64,000 nt of DNA from DSXF01 sp964387495 (GCA_964387495.1 CAYLXB010000001.1:1-64000); one strand, 5' to 3'. Shown: positions 46,131 to 54,913, counted from the stretch's first letter. Numbers and translations are program-made. Notes: generated by a model not told the origin, from the sequence alone.

Positions 46131-46985
46131 CTACTGCTGCGTCACCATGAAAGGCTGGGGGAACGACTGGGCAAAGAAGGTGTTGCGAGCCACGTCGTAG
46201 AGGGAGATACGAAACGTCAGCGGGTGAACGCCGGGCATCAGGTGCAGTTCGGGATAGGGGATGTACAACTGGATATCCGGGTAGTTCGTCTCGTCGTACA
46301 GGGGAATGAAATCCACGGAGGTGGAGACGAAGCCGTCCAGGGTGCCGTAGAAGGGGCTGGCGTTGAAATCCCGCAGGGGCTGGCCGTCCATGCCGAAGAA
46401 GTAGGCCACCGCCTTGCAGGGGTTGTTGCGTTCGCCCCTGACCACCAGGCTGGCGTGGATGCGCATGCCGAAGAACATACCCCAAACGATGTTGTGCTCC
46501 ACCCAAATATACGTGAACACGCCGCCCGGCTGGCTGGCCGTGACTGCCGGCGGGGCAACCCGGCCCGCATCCAGGGACGGCTGGAGCACCTGCGGCCTGT
46601 CCGGCTGTCCCTGGCGGGCCAGTTTGATGACAGTATTCAGCCCGGTCTGATAACCGGTGCCGCGCAGGTCAACGTAATTGATATTGATCAATGCAAAGGG
46701 GATCTTACAGTCCTGCACCAGCACCGGGATGATCTTCTTATCCTGTTCCAGTGCGTAGGTATATTCCTTCTGCACCCAGTCGGATTGGATGGAATTCGGG
46801 GTCAGCACCACGATGCAGATATCGCTGTTTTCGATGGCCTGCGGGATGACCTCCGTCCAATTGTCCCCGCCTTGAAGAGAGGAAAGGTCCCACCAGACAT
46901 CCACCCCGCTGGACATAAGCGCCTGGGCAAAAACCTGGACAAAGTTCAGGTCTGTGCGCGAATAACTGACGAAAACCCTGGCCAT
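46131..46985 (-). CDS. TIR domain protein with unknown C-terminal domain
   Basis: The 284-residue protein has an N-terminal TIR domain (about 1-130) with the YSRTD motif and E74 in SIQSDWVQKE, matching the NADase-type catalytic Glu. A Pro-rich linker (about 135-150) leads to a domain of about 130 residues that looks beta-rich and that I do not recognise. There is no membrane helix. GGGAG lies 5 bp before the ATG. It is part of the same-strand TIR cluster and may act as a soluble effector or adaptor. Confidence 0.82.
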   Translation of the reverse strand: MARVFVSYSRTDLNFVQVFAQALMSSGVDVWWDLSSLQGGDNWTEVIPQAIENSDICIVVLTPNSIQSDWVQKEYTYALEQDKKIIPVLVQDCKIPFALININYVDLRGTGYQTGLNTVIKLARQGQPDRPQVLQPSLDAGRVAPPAVTASQPGGVFTYIWVEHNIVWGMFFGMRIHASLVVRGERNNPCKAVAYFFGMDGQPLRDFNASPFYGTLDGFVSTSVDFIPLYDETNYPDIQLYIPYPELHLMPGVHPLTFRISLYDVARNTFFAQSFPQPFMVTQQ

Positions 46986-47048
46986 GGCTGCTCCCTATAG
47001 AGGCGGTCTGCGCCGCACAGGACGGCTGATAAAATTATACAGCCGAAG

Positions 47049-48455
47049 TTATTCGGGTGAAGCCTCTTCTTTTTGCCTGGTATCCCGGAAACCCCTGGCT
47101 TTGCGCTGCAGGTCCCGGAAGTAACTCGAATCGGTGATCTCGTCCACCTGCTCTTTGCGTTTGACCACATCGATCTCGATGCGCAGGTCCTGGATCTCCT
47201 TGCGCAGATCCTGCTCCTGGATGTAGCCCTGCAGCGCAGCGCAGGCCAGTGATGAGAAGGATTCCATGAGCTGCTGCAGGTTCTTGTCGAAGGGAACGAT
47301 TTTCTTTCGACGGGTTTCCAGCGGATTCAACAGCTGCAGCACGCCCAGCACTTTTCCCTCGAGGTCTTTGAGCGGGATGGTCAGGAAGGACACCGACTGG
47401 TAACCGGTGTTCTGGTCGAACTCCTTGACCTCCGAGAAATCGAACTCCTTGGCGCTGTAAGCATCCACAAGGTTGACCGTTTTTCCGGTCAGTGCGGCAT
47501 AGGCAGCCACATTACGATAGTTCGGTTCCCCGGTCGTTTCATCCTGAAGGTGGATCGGGGGCAGCGTGATCTCCTGGCCGCTGGTGCCGCCCATGGCGAT
47601 CTCCAGCGAGTCATTCCGGACGACCGCATACTCGAGGTGGTTGTCGTTCATCAAGTACAGCGTACCCGCGTCCGCCTTGCAGAAGGATTTGGCTTCCAAC
47701 AGCATTTTCTCGACCAGGCGGCTGAAGTTCTTCTCCGTGCTCAGTTCAACGCCGATGGGGATGACGATCTCCAGCAGGCTGTCGGCGCGCCTTTTCTCGA
47801 CCCCCACCTGGATCAGGATTTTACGCAGCAGGCCGGTGACGTACAAGCCGAGCAGGGTAACCCCGCCAACACTGAACACAGCCGGCAGGATGTCGCCCCC
47901 AAAACGGGTAACAACCAGGAAGTTGAAGAGAACGGTGTAGCCCATGCCGGCGCCCAGGCCGACGAACAGCAGCAGCAGGCGCCTGCCCCTGTTTTCGTGG
48001 AACTGGAACTGGCTGATGGCAACACCGATAATGCTGGCAGCCGTGGCATAGACCAGCGAGACGGAAAAGGCCTGCATGGCAGCCAGTTCGACGCTCTGTT
48101 CCAGGAAGGCCGGCAGCCCCAGGTAGTTTTCATAGGCGGCATACCCCAACCCGGAAGTAAGGCCGTAGACCGCTCCATCCACCAGGTTGTCGTATTTTTC
48201 CTTCTTGATGACGAAGAAGACGCCCAGCGAAATAATGGTGTACTGGATCAAGGGGGCAAAGATCACCCTGACGAGTTCGGGACGGACATCCAGGCCGATC
48301 AGTTTGGGCAGGAGCAGGAAATAGATCTGATAACTGACCGCCCCCCAAAACAAGCAAAACAAAATCCAGAGCAGGTTGCGGCGGGTGTACAGGCCAAAGA
48401 CATACGTGCCCAGCAGCATAATAACGGGGATGCCTGCGGCGATTATTATTTCCAT
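47049..48455 (-). CDS. PrsW-like membrane protein fused to a GAF domain
   Basis: The 468-residue protein has about seven membrane helices in its first 225 residues, then a GAF domain (about 230-410) and a C-terminal coiled coil (EQDLRKEIQDLRIEIDVVKRKEQ). The membrane part resembles PrsW intramembrane proteases, seen in APLIQYTIIS...NLVDGAVYGLTSGLGYAAYEN. In active PrsW proteins the first segment reads like AP..EE..K; here the glutamates are Q and Y, and the lysine is S. The protein is therefore probably not a protease and may serve as a membrane sensor or scaffold. It lies between two TIR genes. Confidence 0.7.
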   Translation of the reverse strand: MEIIIAAGIPVIMLLGTYVFGLYTRRNLLWILFCLFWGAVSYQIYFLLLPKLIGLDVRPELVRVIFAPLIQYTIISLGVFFVIKKEKYDNLVDGAVYGLTSGLGYAAYENYLGLPAFLEQSVELAAMQAFSVSLVYATAASIIGVAISQFQFHENRGRRLLLLFVGLGAGMGYTVLFNFLVVTRFGGDILPAVFSVGGVTLLGLYVTGLLRKILIQVGVEKRRADSLLEIVIPIGVELSTEKNFSRLVEKMLLEAKSFCKADAGTLYLMNDNHLEYAVVRNDSLEIAMGGTSGQEITLPPIHLQDETTGEPNYRNVAAYAALTGKTVNLVDAYSAKEFDFSEVKEFDQNTGYQSVSFLTIPLKDLEGKVLGVLQLLNPLETRRKKIVPFDKNLQQLMESFSSLACAALQGYIQEQDLRKEIQDLRIEIDVVKRKEQVDEITDSSYFRDLQRKARGFRDTRQKEEASPE

Positions 48456-48582
48456 GCTTCACATCCTGGTTTGCGGATTACTCCATGATTCTCAAGCAAA
48501 GAAGAAAACCATGCCAAAAGAAATTGCAGATAAAACTGGAAGTTCTGCCCCTCGAACCCTGGCCAGAGGCAGGCTTAAAGGC

Positions 48583-50004
48583 TCACGGCGCCGGGCGTAC
48601 GCACCGGAATCCGGTGGCAGCACTGCCCACACCGGGTGTGAGTGGCAGGCGGGATGTGGCCCTCGAGAGATAGGAGTCACTGCTCCACGAGCCGCCGCGC
48701 AGGACAACGTATTTTACGTAAACGTACTGGTCGCTGGGTCCGGTCGGATTTTCAAGCGGCGATTCGGCATAGTAGGTGTTCATATACCAATCTGCCACCC
48801 ATTCCACCACATTGCCGGCCATGTCGTAGGCGCCATAGGGGCTTTTGCCCAGTTCATAGGTGCCCACCTGGGTCGTATCACCCACACAGCCGTTAATGTT
48901 GGCATAGTTGCAGTTAATGCTGTCGCCCCAGGGATAGTTCAACTGCTCTGTGCCGCGGGCAGCCTTTTCCCACTGCGCCTCGGTCGGCAGACTGCCGCCG
49001 CGCCACTCGCAGAAGCGCCTGGCAGACTCCCAGTTCACATTCACAACCGGAAAGTCGTTGAAGGCGCGGTTGGTGTAGTAACTGCCGCGCGTATATGAGC
49101 CAGAATCATACGGTCCCTCGCAGATGCCATTCTGCTCGCACATGTAATAATAGGCGTTGGTCACCTCGAACTTGTCGATATAAAAGGCATCCAAGTAGAC
49201 CTTGTGGACAGGGCGTTCATCCTGTTCCCCACCTTCGCTGCCCATCGTGAATTCCCCGGCGGGGACAAGCACCATCGGGATGCCCTTGGAATCCAGGATC
49301 TCGGTGGTCACCGGGGCAGGCGGCTCTGTAGCCGGAGCGGGCGGTTGGGTTACCGGCGGCTGGGTCACCGGGAGCTGCGTCACCGGCACGGGCGGATCGG
49401 TCGGCGAGACCGGAGTGACTCCCCCATTGCCATCTGGAAAGAGAGAGGCAATGATGTTCGACAGTCCTCCGTTGGAGAGCAGTGCAACGCCAATGGCAAA
49501 GAGAATGCAAACGACAACCACGGCACCCATTCCCAGCAGGAGGGTGGTGGTACGGGTCCCCTTGCGCGCGGTCTTGCGCGCTGCTGTCTCATGGCTGGTC
49601 CGGGTATAGTCGGCTCCTGCGCCGGCGCCTTCTGCCATAGCCCGCAAAATATGGGGGAAATTCTGTTCATAATTCCTGCCCTGCACATCAACATAATGAA
49701 TGTTGAGCAGCCATAAAGGCAGGTCACAGGCCTGGTATAACAATGGAACGATCCGTTTGCGCAGATTGCTGGCGTATAGAAACTCCTTTTCCACCCATTC
49801 CGATTCGACCGAATTTGACGAGACAACAAGGAGAAAGATATCACTCTGCTGGATGGCACTTTGAAGTTCCCGGCCCCAACGGTCGCCTCCATCCAGGCCT
49901 GAAAGATCATACCAAACCTGGTTGCCAGCCTGCTGTAAATCGCGCGCCAGGCGGGTTACGAATTCCAGGTCTTGACGCGAGTACGATATGAAAATTCGTT
50001 TCAT
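48583..50004 (-). CDS. Receptor-like TIR, membrane helix, Pro/Thr linker, FGE-domain protein
   Basis: The 473-residue protein has an N-terminal TIR domain (about 1-130; E74 in SVESEWVEKE), a basic stretch, a membrane helix (about 153-176), a linker of PVTQP-type repeats (about 196-234) and a C-terminal FGE/C-type-lectin-like domain (about 240-473; PAGEFTMGS, LPTEAQWEKAARG, AGNVVEWVADWY). Positive charges before the helix predict TIR inside and FGE outside, the layout of a Toll-like receptor in reverse order. The last 40 residues align without gaps to the variable region of the DGR target but differ at many non-adenine positions. GAGGTG precedes the ATG. It is the first gene of the cluster. 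Confidence 0.87.
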   Translation of the reverse strand: MKRIFISYSRQDLEFVTRLARDLQQAGNQVWYDLSGLDGGDRWGRELQSAIQQSDIFLLVVSSNSVESEWVEKEFLYASNLRKRIVPLLYQACDLPLWLLNIHYVDVQGRNYEQNFPHILRAMAEGAGAGADYTRTSHETAARKTARKGTRTTTLLLGMGAVVVVCILFAIGVALLSNGGLSNIIASLFPDGNGGVTPVSPTDPPVPVTQLPVTQPPVTQPPAPATEPPAPVTTEILDSKGIPMVLVPAGEFTMGSEGGEQDERPVHKVYLDAFYIDKFEVTNAYYYMCEQNGICEGPYDSGSYTRGSYYTNRAFNDFPVVNVNWESARRFCEWRGGSLPTEAQWEKAARGTEQLNYPWGDSINCNYANINGCVGDTTQVGTYELGKSPYGAYDMAGNVVEWVADWYMNTYYAESPLENPTGPSDQYVYVKYVVLRGGSWSSDSYLSRATSRLPLTPGVGSAATGFRCVRPAP

Positions 50005-50053
50005 GGTGGCACCTCAGGTTGGACAGCCAGAAGAACAGCAGGAGAACTATGAA

Positions 50054-50059
50054 ATTATA
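50054..50059 (-). promoter_or_regulatory. Possible promoter of the TIR/DGR cluster
   Basis: On the minus strand a perfect TATAAT lies 50 bp before the first TIR gene. A TTGTGC lies 19 bp upstream, a poor -35 at non-optimal spacing. A short TCCCC/GGGGA hairpin (50111-50123) without a T-tract follows the preceding gene. Confidence 0.4.
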
Positions 50060-50133
50060 CTGCGAAGAGCAGACCTCTGCACAACAGAATCTGGCCCGAT
50101 GCAGGTTGCATCCCCACAGGGGAGTGGATCCGG

Positions 50134-51855
50134 CTATTCCTTCAATAGAAAATCTCCACCCGCCAGCACCCCGTCCAGGACCACCTTCAACGCATCAGAT
50201 TCCAACAACATATCCAACGGAAATGACTTCAAGCGCGTTTGTGTCGTGCGGACGGATGGCTTGAGAAAATCTCCAAACGGAAGGGATGTGCGGAACAACT
50301 GGTAATACAGGAAGCGGCGCGCATTGCGCCTGAAATCCACCGGCACCTCGATTTTATCTGCGTTCAGAAACTCTTCCATCCGGCTGCGCACTTCCGCGGC
50401 TGTGTGAGGGAAGAAGACGGTGGGGTATTGCGTGAAGCGCGCCCTGCCCGCGCACAGCACGGCAGCGCCCATGATCGAAGCCTCCAGGCCGATGGTCGAA
50501 TTATAGACCAGCACAAATTTTGATTTCTGGATCAACTCATACGAACTGAGCGTCTCCCGCGGCCCCACAAAGACGACGTTCGGCTCCTGATCCACGCCCT
50601 GACTTGCCGCCCAGTCCTGGACGGTCTCGCGGCTGGACTTCCTGAGGCGCAATTCGTCGGGATGAGCGCGGATCACGAACAGTGTCTCCGGGTGGGCACG
50701 GATGACTTCCAGCGTCATATCGAGCCAGGCAAACATATCTTCAAAGAGCGTATTGGCGTGCGGCTGGCTGGTGTCGAAGATGACGTTGGTAAACACCGGC
50801 ACGATCTGTTTGAAACCTGCAGCCTTCTGCAGGAATGAGGTATCCAATCCCTGCATGGTAGCCCAAAACTTGATGCCCGCCATGCTGAAATCGCCCTGGA
50901 AGCGCCGGGCGAGATAGGCATCCAACCGCGCATTTTGCGCGTCGGTCAGATCAAAATCATCCGGGATATGAATCGGATAAGCTGTCGCTTCGCCCTCAGT
51001 GAAAAATGCAGAGGCAGGCTGCAGACCAACTTCATGCGTGATGACACGAATACCGCGCTGCCGGGCGACGTAGCGCGCGATCGCCTCAGGAAAAAATTGA
51101 CCATTGAAGACGATCACGGCGCGCGGCTTGGTTTCATCGAGGAACCCGGAAAACTTCCCGGCGACATTCCAGGCCGACAGGATGTATTCACGCAGGAGAT
51201 AACGCGTCGATTCATCGTCAGTCAGGTGATGGATGCGCAGGATCCAGCGCAGGCCGGGCAGGCACAACACCCCCAGGGGCAATGTCAGGGATACAGCCTG
51301 CAGCGAAGAACCATCAGCCTGCACCGCAAGGACATATTCGAAGGCAGACAACTGTTCAACCGAAAGGTTTTCCAGGGCACGCTCGAGTACGGGGTCGCGT
51401 TCAAAATCGAACCAGTAAACGCCGCTGGGGAGTCCGGGAGCCTGCCCCCGCGCTGCCGGCCCACCCCCAGGGGAATGGGGGCATCCGAACTCCAAAGCCG
51501 GAAGAGCGGTATATAAAGTCTTCGACTGGTAAATGCACGACCGGCAGGGAGGCTCTTTGCGCGGAGCATCCCGATGCGTGCCCAGAACGCATTTGCACAT
51601 GCCAGAGCGGCAGGCGAAATACGCAACCGGAATCCCCTTCAGGCGCAGCGCCCAGGATGCCAGCAAATGGAATCCGCTGTTCCAGGAAAGGTCGTCAATC
51701 CCGGTGGAAGCCTTGAAAAAGACGACCGGCGCGCCTGCCGGCTGAGGCGCACGCTTCACAACCTGGCGGGCCAGTGAGGCAATCTTCAGATTGTTCAACC
51801 GGCGGACAAGTCCGCGTTTGAGGCGTTGGGTAAAAAAATCCTTGAAACGTGACAT
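50134..51855 (-). CDS. Capsule polysaccharide synthesis-type protein
   Basis: The 573-residue protein has no membrane segment. Its C-terminal half (FTNVIFDTSQPHANTLFEDMFAWL, FVIRAHPDELR, SKFVLVYNSTIGLEASIMGAAVLCAG) has the pattern of the capsule synthesis/KpsC-KpsS-like and CDP-glycerol-transferase-like GT-B proteins. The N-terminal part has a cysteine cluster (CRSGMCKCVLGTH, PPCRSC) that could bind a metal ion. It starts at the ATG at 51855, which shares its A with the TAA of the sulfotransferase gene (TAATG). It is the last gene of the surface glycan cluster and probably transfers a sugar or helps export of the polymer. Confidence 0.72.
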   Translation of the reverse strand: MSRFKDFFTQRLKRGLVRRLNNLKIASLARQVVKRAPQPAGAPVVFFKASTGIDDLSWNSGFHLLASWALRLKGIPVAYFACRSGMCKCVLGTHRDAPRKEPPCRSCIYQSKTLYTALPALEFGCPHSPGGGPAARGQAPGLPSGVYWFDFERDPVLERALENLSVEQLSAFEYVLAVQADGSSLQAVSLTLPLGVLCLPGLRWILRIHHLTDDESTRYLLREYILSAWNVAGKFSGFLDETKPRAVIVFNGQFFPEAIARYVARQRGIRVITHEVGLQPASAFFTEGEATAYPIHIPDDFDLTDAQNARLDAYLARRFQGDFSMAGIKFWATMQGLDTSFLQKAAGFKQIVPVFTNVIFDTSQPHANTLFEDMFAWLDMTLEVIRAHPETLFVIRAHPDELRLRKSSRETVQDWAASQGVDQEPNVVFVGPRETLSSYELIQKSKFVLVYNSTIGLEASIMGAAVLCAGRARFTQYPTVFFPHTAAEVRSRMEEFLNADKIEVPVDFRRNARRFLYYQLFRTSLPFGDFLKPSVRTTQTRLKSFPLDMLLESDALKVVLDGVLAGGDFLLKE

Positions 51856-52709
51856 TACCAATCGTTATTCTTCTCGTACCCCAGCCTGACCAGCAAATCC
51901 CCGGCCACATCCTTGAACAACTTCTTGTGCTCGTCGGCGAAATATTGTTTCCAGCCGCCGGTTTTTCCGGAACGGAAGGTACGGCTCCTTTTGGGCTGGA
52001 TGGATTCGACCAGGATTTCAAGCGCTTTCTGGCGCGGCGTGGGAATTTTGTATCCCGTTTGCTCCACTTTGTCGAGCATGGCATTGAGCACCATGTCCCG
52101 GCTGTTGATCAAATCCTCGAAACGGAGGCAAAGTACGCCGGGTATTTCCAGCCAGCGGAAAACTCCCTCATAGCGCTGTTTGACGCCAACCATGTAAAGG
52201 CCATCCCGGTCAATACCAGTGATGGCAATTTTCAGGCGCTCACCGAAATCCGGCAGGGACTTGTAAAAATCGTGCATGCCGTGCTCTTCCTGCATGTCGG
52301 TGGCAAAGAAGACATGCGAGACGAGCAGGTCGCGCGGGTCGCGGTAGATAAAATAATTCACGCGTCCTTCCTGAGTCAGAAAGGAAACATTCTCCGGGGT
52401 GGCATCCAGATAGCCCCAGCCTATCACACCGCGCGGGATGGACTGCAAATCTGCCAGGATGCGCCCGTCCGTCCGCCGTCCGCCCGTCTTGTTGATTGTC
52501 CGCACCGGGTCAGTTTCCACATAAGCATACGGCATGATCCGGCAAAATCCAGCCAGGACCTGTACCAGCAGGTGTGAGCCGCTCTTCGGTTTGGAGTTGC
52601 CAAAAAGAGGCGGAGCATCATCGAAGGTCAGCCGCTTCCAGCGCAAAATAGCCTGGGCATACTTGCCAGGGACACGCAGGGTGCGGCGCAGGGTTGAGGT
52701 CAGTTTCAT
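51855..52709 (-). CDS. Sulfotransferase
   Basis: The 284-residue protein has the PAPS 5'-phosphosulfate loop-like KPKSGSHLLVQVL near residue 45 and the 3'-phosphate motif YFIYRDPRDLLVS near residue 125, with a Trp/Lys-rich C-terminus (GKTGGWKQYF). It should transfer sulfate from PAPS to a hydroxyl or amino group of a sugar. The ATG at 52709 gives the usual N-terminus; a longer frame to 53015 lies inside the neuB-like gene. The fused PAPS-forming enzyme in the same cluster would supply the donor. Confidence 0.85.
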   Translation of the reverse strand: MKLTSTLRRTLRVPGKYAQAILRWKRLTFDDAPPLFGNSKPKSGSHLLVQVLAGFCRIMPYAYVETDPVRTINKTGGRRTDGRILADLQSIPRGVIGWGYLDATPENVSFLTQEGRVNYFIYRDPRDLLVSHVFFATDMQEEHGMHDFYKSLPDFGERLKIAITGIDRDGLYMVGVKQRYEGVFRWLEIPGVLCLRFEDLINSRDMVLNAMLDKVEQTGYKIPTPRQKALEILVESIQPKRSRTFRSGKTGGWKQYFADEHKKLFKDVAGDLLVRLGYEKNNDW

Positions 52710-52734
52710 TGGAAAGGGATGCCGAAGTATTTTT

Positions 52735-53616
52735 TTACTCACCGTCAACGCGGCGTAATTTCTTGAGTGAGGGAAGCTCACTCTCATAAACACGCTTAAA
52801 CCCATCACCCAGGGCGGCCTCGGTGACGCGAATGTACTTGACCAGTTTTTCGAAACCACCCGGTTCCACCGAAGCGGCCTGGTCAGAACCCCACATGGCC
52901 CGGTCGAGAGTAAGATGGCGCTCGACAATGCAGGCCCCAAGCGCAACCGCCACCGAGGAGGGAACCAGCCCCACTTCGTGCCCGGAGTAGCCGATCGGCA
53001 CATTTGGAAATTCACGCCGCAGGGTCTCGATCACTTTAAGGTTCAGTTCTTCCGGCTCACAAGGGTAGGTGCTGGTGCAGTGCGTGATAACCAAGTTATT
53101 GGATCCGGCCGCGCTCACCGCCTTCTTGATCTGCTCCATGGTGGACATGCCGGTGGAGATGATCAAGGGCTTACCGGTTGCCCGGGCATGGCGAAGCAGG
53201 CCCAGGTCGGTGAGAGAGGCGGATGGGATTTTATAGGCCGGGGTATCAAATTGTTCCATGAAATCCACCGAAGGTTCATCCCAGACCGAAACCATCCAGT
53301 CAATGCCCCTGGATTTACAGTAACGATCAATTTCGCCGTACTGCTCTGCATTGAACTCGACCTTGTAACGATAGTCCAGGTAAGTGATGTAACCCCAGGG
53401 TGTTTCGCGCATCTGTTTCTGTTGTTCGGGCGGGGTGCAGACCTCAGGGGTGCGTTTCTGGAATTTAACAGCGTCCACGCCCGCATGGATGGCGGCATCG
53501 ATCATCTTCTTGACAATCTCCAAATCGCCGTTGTGATTGATACCGATTTCAGCAATGATATAGGCCGGATAACCATCGCCGACCGTCTTATTACCAAGTT
53601 TGATTTCACGAGTCAT
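52735..53616 (-). CDS. NeuB-family nonulosonic acid synthase, short form
   Basis: This family condenses phosphoenolpyruvate with an acylated hexosamine (or its phosphate) to give sialic, legionaminic or pseudaminic-type acids. The 293-residue protein has the NeuB TIM barrel with IIAEIGINHNGD, VDAVKFQKR, KIPSASLTD and TSTYPCEPEELNL. Typical NeuB proteins have about 345 residues, including a C-terminal antifreeze-like (SAF) domain that covers the neighbour's active site. This protein ends after the barrel, so the SAF domain is missing. Confidence 0.87.
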   Translation of the reverse strand: MTREIKLGNKTVGDGYPAYIIAEIGINHNGDLEIVKKMIDAAIHAGVDAVKFQKRTPEVCTPPEQQKQMRETPWGYITYLDYRYKVEFNAEQYGEIDRYCKSRGIDWMVSVWDEPSVDFMEQFDTPAYKIPSASLTDLGLLRHARATGKPLIISTGMSTMEQIKKAVSAAGSNNLVITHCTSTYPCEPEELNLKVIETLRREFPNVPIGYSGHEVGLVPSSVAVALGACIVERHLTLDRAMWGSDQAASVEPGGFEKLVKYIRVTEAALGDGFKRVYESELPSLKKLRRVDGE

Positions 53617-53683
53617 GTTTGCTCCTTGTTGTTTTCCGGATCAGGTGCTGTGTACCATTGACCCATCATTTCGAAATAAAAAA

Positions 53684-54907
53684 CTAAAGGCGTTCCAAAA
53701 TCAGTTCACACAACTCCCGCAGCGCACCGTGGCCTCCAGGCCGGCTCAACACATAATCCGATGCACGCAGGACTTCAGGATAAGCATCTGCCACAGCCAC
53801 AGCCCAGCCGGCGGCCTCAAAGCAAGGCAGGTCATTGAGGTCATTGCCGACATAGACAGTGTGAGAGGCTTCCACATTCTTTTCCGCCAGCAGGCGCTTG
53901 AGCGCTTCGCCTTTGTCTTTGATGCCGATACCATGCACGGCCTCCAGACCCATCTTCCTGGCACGCGCCTTGACAACCTGGTTCGGCTCGGATGAAAGGA
54001 TAACCACCTGAACTCCCCGGTCACGTAACTCGCCCAACCAGAAGCTATCACTGCGCGAGGCCGAGACCATCTCCCAGCCATCCTGGTCCGTCCAGACCCG
54101 GTTATCGGTAACCACGCCGTCGAAATCCAGCACCACCAAGTCAATTTTCTCCGGCATCGGGCGGCGCGCCCGGCCCGGCCAGACGAAATCCAGGCCGCCG
54201 AAAGTAGCCAGCCACTCGTATTTGGCCCAATCGTACAGGTTGTCGATATCCACTGTGTAACGGGGATCGATCACAAGCGGATAAACCCTTTCACCGCTCA
54301 TGGAGCCTTTTTGCAGGATGGTAGCCGCGCGGATCGCATCGATGTGGCCGGTTTGCCAATATACGTCTGGGAGAATCTGGCGCGGGGCATTATAAGGTTC
54401 TGCAATCCCTGGGACATCCAGCAAATTCTTCATCGGACCATTCTCACCATCCGGTAAGCGCCACATTTTGTGCGGGTTCTGCCCGGCGGGCACCACACCG
54501 CGCACGCAGTCGGCATCAGGATAGTCCAGAAGAATGCGCACAGCCTTTTCCACGCAGTCACGCGGACGGATGGGAGAGGTCGGGCGGAGTTGGATGACGA
54601 CTTCGGGGTGATAATCTTCATGCTCTGCCAACCAATGCAGGGCATGTTCATAAACCGGCAAATCGGCAGTCTGATCCTGGGCGAACTCAGCCGGCCGCAG
54701 GAAAGGTGTCTCTGCCCCCCAATGGCGGGCAACCGCGGCAATTTCCTCATCGTCAGTGCTGACGATGGTACGCGTGACACACCTGGCTTGCAGGCCGGCT
54801 GCGATCGAATAAGCGATCAGCGGATAACCTGCAAAGAGGCGAATATTCTTGCGCGGGATGCCTTTCGAGCCGCCGCGCGCAGGGATGATGGCAAGAACTT
54901 CAGTCAT
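53684..54907 (-). CDS. CMP-nonulosonate synthetase fused to a HAD phosphatase
   Basis: The 407-residue protein joins two enzymes. Residues 1-235 are a NeuA-type cytidylyltransferase (IIPARGGSKGIPRKNI, QLRPTSPIRP) that activates a nonulosonic acid with CTP. From about 255 a KdsC-type HAD phosphatase follows (LDFDGVVTDN, IKDKGEALKRLL, YVGNDLNDLPCFEAAG). The phosphatase probably removes the 9-phosphate left if the NeuB-family neighbour uses a phosphorylated sugar. Animal CMP-sialate synthetase has a comparable C-terminal HAD module. The neuB-like gene follows 67 bp downstream. Confidence 0.88.
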   Translation of the reverse strand: MTEVLAIIPARGGSKGIPRKNIRLFAGYPLIAYSIAAGLQARCVTRTIVSTDDEEIAAVARHWGAETPFLRPAEFAQDQTADLPVYEHALHWLAEHEDYHPEVVIQLRPTSPIRPRDCVEKAVRILLDYPDADCVRGVVPAGQNPHKMWRLPDGENGPMKNLLDVPGIAEPYNAPRQILPDVYWQTGHIDAIRAATILQKGSMSGERVYPLVIDPRYTVDIDNLYDWAKYEWLATFGGLDFVWPGRARRPMPEKIDLVVLDFDGVVTDNRVWTDQDGWEMVSASRSDSFWLGELRDRGVQVVILSSEPNQVVKARARKMGLEAVHGIGIKDKGEALKRLLAEKNVEASHTVYVGNDLNDLPCFEAAGWAVAVADAYPEVLRASDYVLSRPGGHGALRELCELILERL

Positions 54908-54913
54908 AAGTAA

